Shown here one piece after another: positions 1 through 5,749 of a DNA stretch of 6,807 nt (position 1 is the first letter of the stretch; every line of letters begins with the position of its first letter). This stretch comes from Firmicutes bacterium UBA6418. Lineage in GTDB: Bacteria > Bacillota > Clostridia > Peptostreptococcales > Anaerovoracaceae. The stretch covers positions 18,586 to 25,392 of the forward strand of contig DJPG01000002.1 of NCBI GenBank assembly GCA_002439735.1. Direction: 5' to 3'. The position numbers were made by a program, and so were the translations under genes. The notes beneath the pieces were generated by a model. It was given only the letters and a program-made list of their open reading frames with translations. It was not told the origin of the DNA and ran no database searches.

Positions 1-45
1 TTCGTAATCAGCAGGTCGCCGGTTCGAATCCGGCCGGTAGCTCCA
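1..45 (+). tRNA. tRNA-Thr (anticodon CGT), 3' part only
   Basis: The window opens inside a tRNA, at about standard position 32. The anticodon loop reads TTCGTAA, giving anticodon CGT, which decodes the threonine codon ACG. It is followed by the 3' side of the anticodon stem (TCAGC), a five-base variable loop (AGGTC), a perfect T-arm (GCCGG, loop TTCGAAT, CCGGC), the seven-base acceptor strand CGGTAGC, discriminator T and an encoded CCA at 43-45. The 45 bases fit positions 32-76 exactly. The D-arm and 5' acceptor strand lie outside the window; the 5' strand should read GCTACCG. A terminator follows directly, so this is the last gene of its transcript. Confidence 0.95.
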
Positions 46-47
46 AG

Positions 48-81
48 AAGCGCTTCATGAAATTCATGAATGCGCTTTTTT
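48..81 (+). terminator. Intrinsic terminator of the tRNA-Thr transcript
   Basis: Three bases after the CCA end, AAGCGC (48-53) pairs with GCGCTT (72-77). The stem continues as TTCATG (54-59) with CATGAA (65-70) after a single bulged T at 71, around a five-base loop. Six T residues (76-81) follow. This is a classic Rho-independent terminator. Confidence 0.9.
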
Positions 82-98
82 CTTTGCCGGAAGCAAAG

Positions 99-125
99 AA
101 AAAAACCGCGCCTCCAAGGACGCGG
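99..125 (-). terminator. Intrinsic terminator of the nth-yczE transcript
   Basis: On the minus strand, 12 bases after the yczE-like stop codon, CCGCG (125-121) pairs with CGCGG (110-106) around a TCC...GGAGG-containing loop that can extend the stem. Seven T residues (105-99 on the minus strand) follow. It faces the tRNA terminator, so the two transcripts end back to back within 80 bases. Confidence 0.85.
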
Positions 126-137
126 CGATACTTCTGC

Positions 138-791
138 CTACTCGGATTTTTGGCGAAGCCTTGCAAAACTCTCTGCCACATTTTCATGGACTACATCTTT
201 GGGCTCGAATTTGGTCAGGTGCAATGCCAGCTGTAGCATCACACCGATGCCGAAAACGGCAAGTACGGTTCCCAGACCGATCGGTCCTCCCAGACGCCAC
301 CCGGCAAACAGTACAACAGCCAGGATCAGAATGTTGACCGCGCCGATCGGGATCCTTCGTATCCGTCTGCTGCAGGCAAGCAGCAACGAATCACGCGGAC
401 CGCAGCAGAGACCGGCTTTCATATAGAGAACCTGTGACAGCCCCATAACGAAGAAACCGATCAGCATCATGCCGATACCTGCCCAGATATTTTCCTGAGC
501 AGGAACAAGGTCGAGCCAGTTTAAAAAATCGACCGTCTTTCCGACAAGAATAGCATCCAGGATCGTCCCGATGCCGATGTGCTCTTTCAGCAGCAGATCG
601 ATGAGGATCAAAAGCACAGACACACCGATGGACGCAGTCCCATATAAGATCCCAAAGGTTTCGGAAAGGCCAAGATTCAATGCGTCCCAAGGTGCTACGC
701 CGATGTTGGCCTGTATGGTCAGATAGACTCCGGCGCCGAAGCAGATGAGCCCGATCGCCGCAAGCAAAGTTTTTTTCAGTAATTCAATCAT
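138..791 (-). CDS. yczE: YczE/YitT-like integral membrane protein
   Basis: This 217-residue polytopic membrane protein is the size of Bacillus subtilis YczE (about 215). It has four to five hydrophobic segments (about residues 8-28, 45-68, 100-123, 150-165, 170-190) and a charged cytoplasmic-looking tail. It shows an internal two-fold repeat: GVAPWDAL (31-38) is matched by GPRDSLLL (131-138), and GIGTILDAI (72-80) by GLGTVLAVF (172-180). Duplicated halves of this kind are typical of the family. The biochemical role of the family is not established; a Bacillus yczE has been linked to lipopeptide production, which does not imply that role here. The start at 791 has the ribosome binding site AAAAGGAG nine bases upstream. 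The gene lies 27 bases after nth, on the same strand and with no terminator between, so the two are probably cotranscribed. The family is clear; the exact orthology behind the symbol is less so. Confidence 0.85.
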   Translation of the reverse strand: MIELLKKTLLAAIGLICFGAGVYLTIQANIGVAPWDALNLGLSETFGILYGTASIGVSVLLILIDLLLKEHIGIGTILDAILVGKTVDFLNWLDLVPAQENIWAGIGMMLIGFFVMGLSQVLYMKAGLCCGPRDSLLLACSRRIRRIPIGAVNILILAVVLFAGWRLGGPIGLGTVLAVFGIGVMLQLALHLTKFEPKDVVHENVAESFARLRQKSE

Positions 792-818
792 ATGATGTAT
801 CTCCTTTTACGTGTCTGC

Positions 819-1463
819 TTATCCTTGTGCTTCCGATCCGTTGACGTATTCGCAGTAAATATGGATCGGGCAGACATCGCATTTCGGTTTGCGGGCGTCA
901 CAGCACTGTCTGCCGTGAAAAATCAGGCAGTGGTGCGTGCTAGACCAGCGATCTTCTGGAATCCGCTCCATGAGAGAAAGTTCGGTTCTGAGCACGTCTT
1001 TTTCATGCACCAACCCGATGCGGTTGGCCACGCGGAACACATGCGTGTCGACCGCGATCCGCGGTTGTCCGAAACCGACCGAAAGCACCACGTTCGCCGT
1101 CTTGCGCCCAACACCCGGCAAACTGACCAACGCCTCATAGTCATCCGGCACCTCGCCGCCGAAGTCGCCGCACAGCTTCTGCGCCATGGCGACGATGTTC
1201 TTTGATTTTGTCTTATACATACCGATCCGCTTGATGAACTCTGCCACGTCTTCCGGATCCGCTTCTGCCAGAGCCTGCGGCGTCGGATACCGGGCGAACA
1301 GCGCCGGCGTCACCTGGTTCACGGACTTGTCCGTGGTCTGCGCGGATAAAGCGACTGCTGTAATCAGTTGGAATACGTTCTGATGATGCAGCGCGCATTC
1401 GGCCTCCGGATAAGCAGCTTCCAAAAGATCCAAAATCTCCGGGATCTTATTTTTATCAATCAT
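819..1463 (-). CDS. nth: Endonuclease III (DNA glycosylase / AP lyase)
   Basis: This cytoplasmic base-excision-repair enzyme removes oxidised pyrimidines such as thymine glycol and cuts the abasic site by beta-elimination. The 214-residue length matches the family (E. coli Nth has 211). The helix-hairpin-helix motif LPGVGRKTANVV spans residues 115-126 and contains the catalytic lysine K121. The catalytic aspartate is D139 in VDTHVFR. The [4Fe-4S] cluster ligands follow the expected C-x6-C-x2-C-x5-C spacing at C188, C195, C198 and C204. The N-terminal substrate region LSAQTTD (39-45) is intact. The start at 1463 has GAGGGGTG six to seven bases upstream. It is the first gene of a two-gene unit with the yczE-like gene and is divergent from the GntR gene, whose operator overlaps the probable nth promoter. 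Nothing in the protein looks altered. Confidence 0.97.
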   Translation of the reverse strand: MIDKNKIPEILDLLEAAYPEAECALHHQNVFQLITAVALSAQTTDKSVNQVTPALFARYPTPQALAEADPEDVAEFIKRIGMYKTKSKNIVAMAQKLCGDFGGEVPDDYEALVSLPGVGRKTANVVLSVGFGQPRIAVDTHVFRVANRIGLVHEKDVLRTELSLMERIPEDRWSSTHHCLIFHGRQCCDARKPKCDVCPIHIYCEYVNGSEAQG

Positions 1464-1479
1464 TTTACACCCCTCGTTC

Positions 1480-1509
1480 TTGACTTTTTCCTATATAAAA
1501 TGTTAAAAT
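1480..1509 (+). promoter_or_regulatory. Sigma-A-type promoter of the GntR gene
   Basis: TTGACT (1480-1485, 5 of 6 consensus) and TAAAAT (1504-1509, 5 of 6) are separated by 18 bases. Transcription should start near 1516, giving a leader of about 70 bases before the GntR start codon at 1586. The -10 box overlaps the first bases of the palindrome at 1507-1520, as expected for autorepression. Confidence 0.7.
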
Positions 1510-1518
1510 TGTATACAA
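1490..1518 (-). promoter_or_regulatory. Candidate promoter for nth-yczE
   Basis: On the minus strand TTGTAT (1518-1513) and TATAGG (1495-1490) are separated by 17 bases and lie 27 bases before the nth start codon. Both boxes are imperfect (about 4 of 6 or fewer matches). The region is very AT-rich, so other registers are possible. The -35 box would sit inside the palindrome at 1507-1520, so a regulator bound there should affect both directions. Confidence 0.4.
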
Positions 1519-1520
1519 TT
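1507..1520. promoter_or_regulatory. GntR-type operator palindrome
   Basis: AATTGTATACAATT is a perfect 14-bp palindrome with a GTATAC core. It fits the GT...AC half-site pattern known for FadR/FCD-class GntR regulators. It covers the -10 end and transcription start of the rightward promoter and the probable -35 of the leftward one. Its position immediately upstream of a GntR gene makes autoregulation the natural reading. Whether nth is also controlled is inference. Confidence 0.65.
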
Positions 1521-1521
1521 C

Positions 1522-1576
1522 GGTTCCTATCCTCCAAGATAGGAACTCACATAAAATTCCCTGTCTTGGAGGAAGG
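1522..1576 (+). promoter_or_regulatory. Structured 5' leader that can mask the GntR ribosome binding site
   Basis: Three pairings compete in this leader. Hairpin A is GTTCCTATC (1523-1531) with GATAGGAAC (1538-1546), nine perfect base pairs around the loop CTCCAA. Hairpin B pairs 1530-1543 with 1560-1573, fourteen pairs including one G-U, and buries the Shine-Dalgarno sequence GGAGG (1568-1572). A and B share bases and cannot both form. If A forms, its loop CTCCAA (1532-1537) can still pair with TTGGAG (1566-1571) as an H-type pseudoknot, again covering the Shine-Dalgarno sequence. This looks like translational control of the regulator. I do not recognise a described riboswitch class, and no ligand can be named. 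Confidence 0.55.
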
Positions 1577-1585
1577 TTCTGCCTT

Positions 1586-2245
1586 ATGTTGCGTTTAGAT
1601 TTTTTAAGTAATGATTATCAGGATACCAAATCGCCGATTGAAAAAACAACCGATGCCATTGCCGTTGAAATTCTCACCGGAATTCTGCGCCCGGGTAAGC
1701 ATCTGGTCGAACAGCAGCTCTGTGAGCGGTATCAACTCAGCCGAACTCCAGTTCGTGAAGTACTCAAGAATCTGGAGATTCTCGGACTCATTGAACTGAT
1801 TCCCAATCGTGGTGCTATCGTCTGCGGTCTGCCGGCTTCTACTGTTGATGACCTTTTCTACATGAAAGCCCTCCTCTACCCGCAGTGCGTCCGCTGGGCA
1901 GTGGAACGCATCACGCCGGAAGAATTCTCCATGCTGGAAGAAACTTTCGCGTTCATGGAGTTTTATACCGCCACGGACGACATCGAAAAAATGCAAAAGA
2001 TTAACCGTGGCTTTGATGCGATCATTTATAATGCCTGCCACAATCACGAAATGGAGTCTGCGCTCCTGCGCTACGATTTTTTTATCCGCTACGCCAATGC
2101 CGATGTCAAATATCCGATCAACTATCTTTCGACGGTATTGGAAGAACATCGGGCAATTTTTGACGCGTTCCGCACCCGCAATCCGGAAGCCGGACAGGAC
2201 GCGGCACAGGCGCATGCGTTCCGCTCCATGCTGCGGCGCAAATAG
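1586..2245 (+). CDS. GntR-family transcriptional regulator, FCD (FadR/VanR) subfamily
   Basis: This 219-residue DNA-binding repressor or activator has an N-terminal winged helix-turn-helix (about 18-80), with the family signature LCERYQLSRTPVREVLKNLE at residues 45-64 and the wing near LIPNRGAIV (71-79). The rest is an all-helical FCD effector domain (about 85-215). FCD domains usually bind a metal through an Asp, a His four residues later and two further His. The two later His are present (H188 in EEHRAIF, H210 in AHAFRSM), but the first pair appears as N140 and D144 in NRGFD, so metal or ligand binding may differ. The start at 1586 has GGAGGAAGG ending nine bases upstream. The effector and targets are unknown: no catabolic or transport operon lies beside it, so it may act on itself, on nth-yczE or elsewhere. 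Confidence 0.9.
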   Translation: MLRLDFLSNDYQDTKSPIEKTTDAIAVEILTGILRPGKHLVEQQLCERYQLSRTPVREVLKNLEILGLIELIPNRGAIVCGLPASTVDDLFYMKALLYPQCVRWAVERITPEEFSMLEETFAFMEFYTATDDIEKMQKINRGFDAIIYNACHNHEMESALLRYDFFIRYANADVKYPINYLSTVLEEHRAIFDAFRTRNPEAGQDAAQAHAFRSMLRRK

Positions 2246-2251
2246 AACCGA

Positions 2252-2827
2252 TCAGCCTAAAATCCCCAAATGTTCCAGAAGGATCTTTCCTCCGATCAGG
2301 ATCAGAATGATACCGCCGGTCAGGGTTGCCTTCGCTTCATATTTCGCACCGAACTTATGTCCGACGAACACGCCTGCCGCAGAGAGCACAAAGGTTGTAC
2401 CGCCAATCAGCGTGATAGCGGAAATGATCCGCACCCGCAGAAACGCGAATGAAATGCCGACTGCTAACGCGTCGATACTGGTCGCGATCGCCAACAGCAG
2501 GAGTTCTTTGATATCCAGTCCGGATTCTCCGGATGGACAGACCTTTTCTTTTTTCTTGCCGACCACATCCCAGATCATCTTTCCGCCGATAAACGCCAGC
2601 AGTACAAACGCGATCCAGTGATCAAAGCTTGTGATGTAGGTCTCAAACTGTCTGCCGAGCAGCCACCCCAGAAACGGCATCAAAGCCTGAAAGCCGCCGA
2701 AAAATAGCGCAATTACAAGCATCTGCGGCTTGTTTAGCTTGCGCATGTTCAGTCCCTTGCAGATCGCAACCGCAAAGGCATCCATGGAAAGCCCAACTCC
2801 AATCATAAAAATCTCAAAAAATCCCAT
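2252..2827 (-). CDS. mntP: Manganese efflux pump MntP
   Basis: This inner-membrane exporter expels Mn2+ and protects against manganese excess. From the start at 2827 it has 191 residues, the usual MntP length. It has six hydrophobic segments in two related halves. Each half carries the family signature: LSMDAFAVAI (13-22, with D16) and SIDALAVGI (117-125, with D119), whose aspartates correspond to functionally important residues in E. coli MntP. The frame stays open upstream to an ATG at 2917, but those 30 extra residues are hydrophilic and are encoded by the hairpin terminator at 2873-2912. The ATG at 2827 has GGAG (2839-2836) eight bases away, so I choose it. The gene is convergent with the GntR gene (6-base gap) and follows clpB with 140 bases between them. 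It is probably transcribed alone. Confidence 0.93.
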   Translation of the reverse strand: MGFFEIFMIGVGLSMDAFAVAICKGLNMRKLNKPQMLVIALFFGGFQALMPFLGWLLGRQFETYITSFDHWIAFVLLAFIGGKMIWDVVGKKKEKVCPSGESGLDIKELLLLAIATSIDALAVGISFAFLRVRIISAITLIGGTTFVLSAAGVFVGHKFGAKYEAKATLTGGIILILIGGKILLEHLGILG

Positions 2828-2846
2828 TTTCGCTTCTCCGTTCTGC

Positions 2847-2874
2847 CATGTATTCACGGCATCCATGGTGTCAA
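2847..2874 (-). promoter_or_regulatory. Alternative mntP promoter candidate
   Basis: On the minus strand a perfect -35 box TTGACA (2874-2869) begins in the U-tract of the upstream terminator. A weak -10 TACATG (2852-2847, 3 of 6) follows after 16 bases. A start near 2840 would give a very short leader that begins at the ribosome binding site. This arrangement would let mntP be transcribed downstream of the clpB terminator, but the poor -10 makes it tentative. Confidence 0.35.
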
Positions 2875-2912
2875 AAAAATATTCTTCTATGGAATCCATA
2901 GAAGAATATTTT
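2873..2912 (-). terminator. Long hairpin terminator after clpB
   Basis: On the minus strand bases 2912-2896 pair perfectly with 2892-2876 (17 bp) around the three-base loop ATT. The transcribed run contains seven T residues (2879-2873). It lies 55 bases past the clpB stop codon. The stem is AT-rich, with only five G-C pairs, but unusually long, and the other strand also ends in TTTT. It is most simply the clpB terminator. If mntP is transcribed from the promoter at 2908-2936, the same hairpin would lie in its 5' leader. Confidence 0.7.
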
Positions 2913-2936
2913 ATCATATGCCTTTAAAAAAGGCAA
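2908..2936 (-). promoter_or_regulatory. Candidate mntP promoter overlapping an inverted repeat
   Basis: On the minus strand TTGCCT (2936-2931, 4 of 6) and TAAAAT (2913-2908, 5 of 6) are spaced by 17 bases. The inverted repeat TGCCTTT-N3-AAAGGCA (2935-2919) covers the -35 and spacer, a place where a metal-responsive regulator could bind. No match to a specific regulator is claimed. A transcript starting here would pass through the hairpin at 2873-2912 before reaching mntP. Confidence 0.4.
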
Positions 2937-2967
2937 GGCTTGCGAATTTGTGTTTGCGCTCTAAACC

Positions 2968-5562
2968 CTAGGATCGAAAGAGCAATTGCTCTCCGTCACT
3001 GTCAATGGTCACATGTCCGCCATCAATCAAATCGCCGCGGATGATCATCGATGCCAGTTCATTTTCAACATGTTTCTGCAAATACCGCTTGATTGGTCTT
3101 GCGCCGTACTGCGGATCATAAGACTCTTTCGCAATCAGTTCCTTAGCCGCATCCGTCATCGTCAGCGTCATTTCTCTGTCTGCCAGTCTCTTCTCAATAC
3201 CTTTGAACGCAAGGTCAATGATCTTCTTAACCTGTTCCAACGTCAACGCGCTGAATACGATGATATCATCCACACGATTGAGGAATTCCGGCCGGAAATA
3301 GTTCTTCAGTTCGCCGGTGACCTTTTCCTTGACTTCTTCCGGAATGTAGCCTTCCTGATTCATGTTCTCAATCAGCTCACTGCTGCCGATATTCGAAGTC
3401 ATGATGATAATCGTGTTCTTGAAGTCTACGGTTCTGCCTTGATTATCCGTCAGCCGACCATCGTCCAAAAGCTGTAACAGGATGTTGAATACATCCGGAT
3501 GTGCCTTTTCGATCTCATCAAACAGGACGACACTGTACGGTTTCCGTCTGACCGCTTCGGTCAACTGTCCGCCTTCATCGTATCCGACATATCCAGGAGG
3601 CGCTCCAACCAGTCTGGAGACAGAATGTTTCTCCATGTACTCCGACATATCGATACGGATCATATTCCGTTCGGTATCAAACAGAGCCTCGGACAATGCC
3701 TTAGCCAGTTCGGTCTTTCCAACGCCCGTAGGTCCCAGGAAAATAAACGAGCCGATCGGTCTGTTCTCGTCTTTGAGACCTGCTCTTGCCCGGAGGATCG
3801 CTTCGGATACCGCAGTGACCGCCTCGTTCTGACCGACCACTCTCTGATGCAGGATCTCCGGCAGCTTCAGCAGTTTCTCGCGTTCGGTTTCGACCAGTTT
3901 GCTTACCGGAATTCCGGTCCAGGAAGAAATGACCTCCGCGATTTCTTCTTCGTTAACCTCTTCTTTCAAAAGTCTCGCTTCACCGCCGTCAACACTGTCC
4001 GCCTTCTGCTTTTCTTCTTCCAGCTTCTTTTCCAACTCAGGCAGCGTGCCGTATTTCAACTGTGCCAGCTTTTCGAGATCGTAGTTTCTCTCTGCCTCTT
4101 CCATCTGATGCTTGACTTCTTCGATTTGCTGTTTGGTTCCCTTGACTTCCGAGATCGCTTTTTTCTCGTTTTCCCATTGAGCACGCATGGAAGCATCTTC
4201 TTCCTTTAAAGCAGCCAATTCCTTCTCCAGGGTAGCAAGTCTGGCTGCAGAAGCCTTGTCGGTTTCCTTGCCGAGTGCCTGTTTCTCGATTTCCAACTGC
4301 ATGATCTTTCTAGATATCTCATCCAGTTCTGCAGGCATACTGTCAATCTCGGTACGAATTCTGGCTGCCGCCTCATCCATCAGGTCGATTGCTTTATCCG
4401 GCAGAAACCGGTCGCTAATGTAACGATCGGAAAGCGTCGCGCAGGCAATCAGCGCGCCGTCGGTGATCCGGACACCGTGGTGAATCTCAAACCGTTCTTT
4501 CAGCCCTCTGAGGATTGAAATGGTGTCTTCCACGGATGGCTGATCAACCAAAACCTTCTGGAATCTTCTTTCCAGTGCGGCATCCTTTTCAATGTATTTG
4601 CGGTACTCGTCCAAAGTCGTTGCGCCGATGCAGTGCAGTTCACCTCTGGCCAGCTTCGGCTTCAAGAGGTTGCCTGCATCCATGGAGCCCTCGGTTCTGC
4701 CAGCTCCAACAATATTGTGGATCTCATCGATAAACAGAATGATTCTGCCCTCCGATTTTTCGACTTCATTCAAGACGGCTTTCAGTCTCTCTTCAAACTC
4801 GCCCCGGAACTTCGCGCCTGCGATCAGCGCACCCATATCCAACGCGAAGATCGTCTTGTCCTTCAAGCCCTCCGGCACGTCTCCGTTTAAGATACGCTGA
4901 GCCAGACCTTCTACGACTGCAGTTTTGCCGACGCCAGGTTCGCCGATCAGCACCGGGTTGTTCTTGGTCCTCCTGGAAAGAATTTGGATCGCATGCCGGA
5001 TCTCGGCATCACGACCGATGACCGGATCCAATTTTCCGTCTCTCGCCATTTCCACCAGGTCACGACCGTATTTGTTCAATGCGTCGTAATTATCTTCCGG
5101 ATTCTGGCTGGTCACTCTCTGATTTCCCCTGACTTTCGAGAGTGCTTCTAAGAATTTATTCTTATTGATATTATATTTCGCGAAAATCTTCGCGCTCGGA
5201 GTTCCCTTTTCCTCCAGTAGCGCAAGATACAAATGTTCCACACTGACATATTCATCTTTGAACTCTTCCGCGATTTTTTCCGCACGCATCAAAAGCTGTG
5301 AAAGTCTTCTGGAAGAATACATATTATCTGCATTCCCGGAAACCTTTGGCAGCTTCTCCAACTGTTCTTCCACGTCCGCAATGACCGCGGTCGCATCGAC
5401 ATTCATGTACTTAAGCAGCTTCGGAATCAGTCCGTCTTTCTGCATCAGGAGCGCCATGTGCAGGTGCTCACCATCAAGCATCTGATGTCCCTCGGAAATT
5501 GCGATGTTCTGGCAGTCCATGACAGCCTGCTGCGCATTCTGCGTATATTTTTCAATGTTCAT
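2968..5562 (-). CDS. clpB: ClpB ATP-dependent disaggregase (Hsp100)
   Basis: This hexameric cytoplasmic chaperone works with DnaK/DnaJ/GrpE to pull proteins out of aggregates after heat stress. The 864-residue length is typical. Domains in order: Clp N-domain (about 1-145); AAA-1 with Walker A GEPGVGKT (207-214), pore loop KFRGEFE (251-257), Walker B IILFIDE (274-280) and arginine fingers in ERRF (331-334); a long coiled-coil middle domain (about 405-530); AAA-2 with Walker A GPTGVGKT (610-617), pore loop GYVGYDEGG (657-665), Walker B VVLFDE (678-683), sensor TSN (722-724), arginine finger R763 and sensor-2 GARPIKR (820-826). The full-length middle domain, and the absence of a ClpP-docking loop I can recognise, separate it from ClpC and ClpA. 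The start at 5562 has AGGGG (5574-5570) seven bases upstream. It is transcribed alone, with a CIRCE-like element upstream, which implies HrcA control. Confidence 0.98.
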   Translation of the reverse strand: MNIEKYTQNAQQAVMDCQNIAISEGHQMLDGEHLHMALLMQKDGLIPKLLKYMNVDATAVIADVEEQLEKLPKVSGNADNMYSSRRLSQLLMRAEKIAEEFKDEYVSVEHLYLALLEEKGTPSAKIFAKYNINKNKFLEALSKVRGNQRVTSQNPEDNYDALNKYGRDLVEMARDGKLDPVIGRDAEIRHAIQILSRRTKNNPVLIGEPGVGKTAVVEGLAQRILNGDVPEGLKDKTIFALDMGALIAGAKFRGEFEERLKAVLNEVEKSEGRIILFIDEIHNIVGAGRTEGSMDAGNLLKPKLARGELHCIGATTLDEYRKYIEKDAALERRFQKVLVDQPSVEDTISILRGLKERFEIHHGVRITDGALIACATLSDRYISDRFLPDKAIDLMDEAAARIRTEIDSMPAELDEISRKIMQLEIEKQALGKETDKASAARLATLEKELAALKEEDASMRAQWENEKKAISEVKGTKQQIEEVKHQMEEAERNYDLEKLAQLKYGTLPELEKKLEEEKQKADSVDGGEARLLKEEVNEEEIAEVISSWTGIPVSKLVETEREKLLKLPEILHQRVVGQNEAVTAVSEAILRARAGLKDENRPIGSFIFLGPTGVGKTELAKALSEALFDTERNMIRIDMSEYMEKHSVSRLVGAPPGYVGYDEGGQLTEAVRRKPYSVVLFDEIEKAHPDVFNILLQLLDDGRLTDNQGRTVDFKNTIIIMTSNIGSSELIENMNQEGYIPEEVKEKVTGELKNYFRPEFLNRVDDIIVFSALTLEQVKKIIDLAFKGIEKRLADREMTLTMTDAAKELIAKESYDPQYGARPIKRYLQKHVENELASMIIRGDLIDGGHVTIDSDGEQLLFRS

Positions 5563-5666
5563 ATCATCACCCCTATTCCATCAAAACATAAACATTTTTA
5601 TCCGGGTTTTATTCCGTTTCATCGTTCGGACACTCTTAGCATGTCCTCATAATTCTGTATATACCC

Positions 5667-5695
5667 ATTGTACACCCATTCAAACGCAAAGTAAA
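5667..5695 (-). promoter_or_regulatory. Sigma-A-type promoter of clpB
   Basis: On the minus strand TTTACT (5695-5690, 4 of 6) and TACAAT (5672-5667, 5 of 6) are separated by 17 bases. Transcription would start near 5660, giving a leader of about 98 bases. The leader contains a small hairpin, GGACA (minus-strand 5646-5642) with TGTCC (5632-5628). The promoter lies seven bases downstream of the CIRCE-like palindrome. Confidence 0.65.
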
Positions 5696-5702
5696 GAAAA
5701 AT

Positions 5703-5728
5703 TTAGCACTCTTTTGATAGAGTGCTAA
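5703..5728. promoter_or_regulatory. CIRCE-like heat-shock operator (HrcA site)
   Basis: TTAGCACTC (5703-5711) and GAGTGCTAA (5720-5728) are both perfect CIRCE arms, the known binding site of the repressor HrcA. The spacer TTTTGATA is 8 bases; the established consensus spacer is 9. The element lies upstream of the clpB -35 box rather than over the start site. It is flanked by A- and T-runs, so as RNA it forms a 9-bp hairpin followed on the minus strand by ATTTTT, and it may also end the M50 transcript. Confidence 0.88.
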
Positions 5729-5749
5729 TTTTTTATGCTTCCTTCATCC

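Noticed and set aside
1586..1625. preQ1-type riboswitch reading of the compact pseudoknot before the GntR gene
   Set aside because: The architecture (short stem, loop pairing with the ribosome binding site) is similar, but the expected conserved loop and A-rich tail sequences are not present and the downstream gene is not a queuosine gene.
1604..2215. 203-codon minus-strand open frame opposite the GntR gene
   Set aside because: It is antisense to a clear winged-helix/FCD coding frame and its product has no domain I can recognise.
2828..2967. yybP-ykoY manganese riboswitch upstream of mntP
   Set aside because: This class often precedes mntP, but the 140-base spacer is filled by simple inverted repeats and I do not see the conserved multi-helix junction motifs.
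3499..4209. 236-codon plus-strand open frame inside clpB
   Set aside because: It is antisense to the conserved AAA-2 and middle-domain coding sequence, has no ribosome binding site and no recognisable motif; clpB's codon pattern explains the openness.
5563..5702. CtsR operator upstream of clpB
   Set aside because: I found no GGTCAAA heptad direct repeat; the visible heat-shock signal is the CIRCE palindrome.
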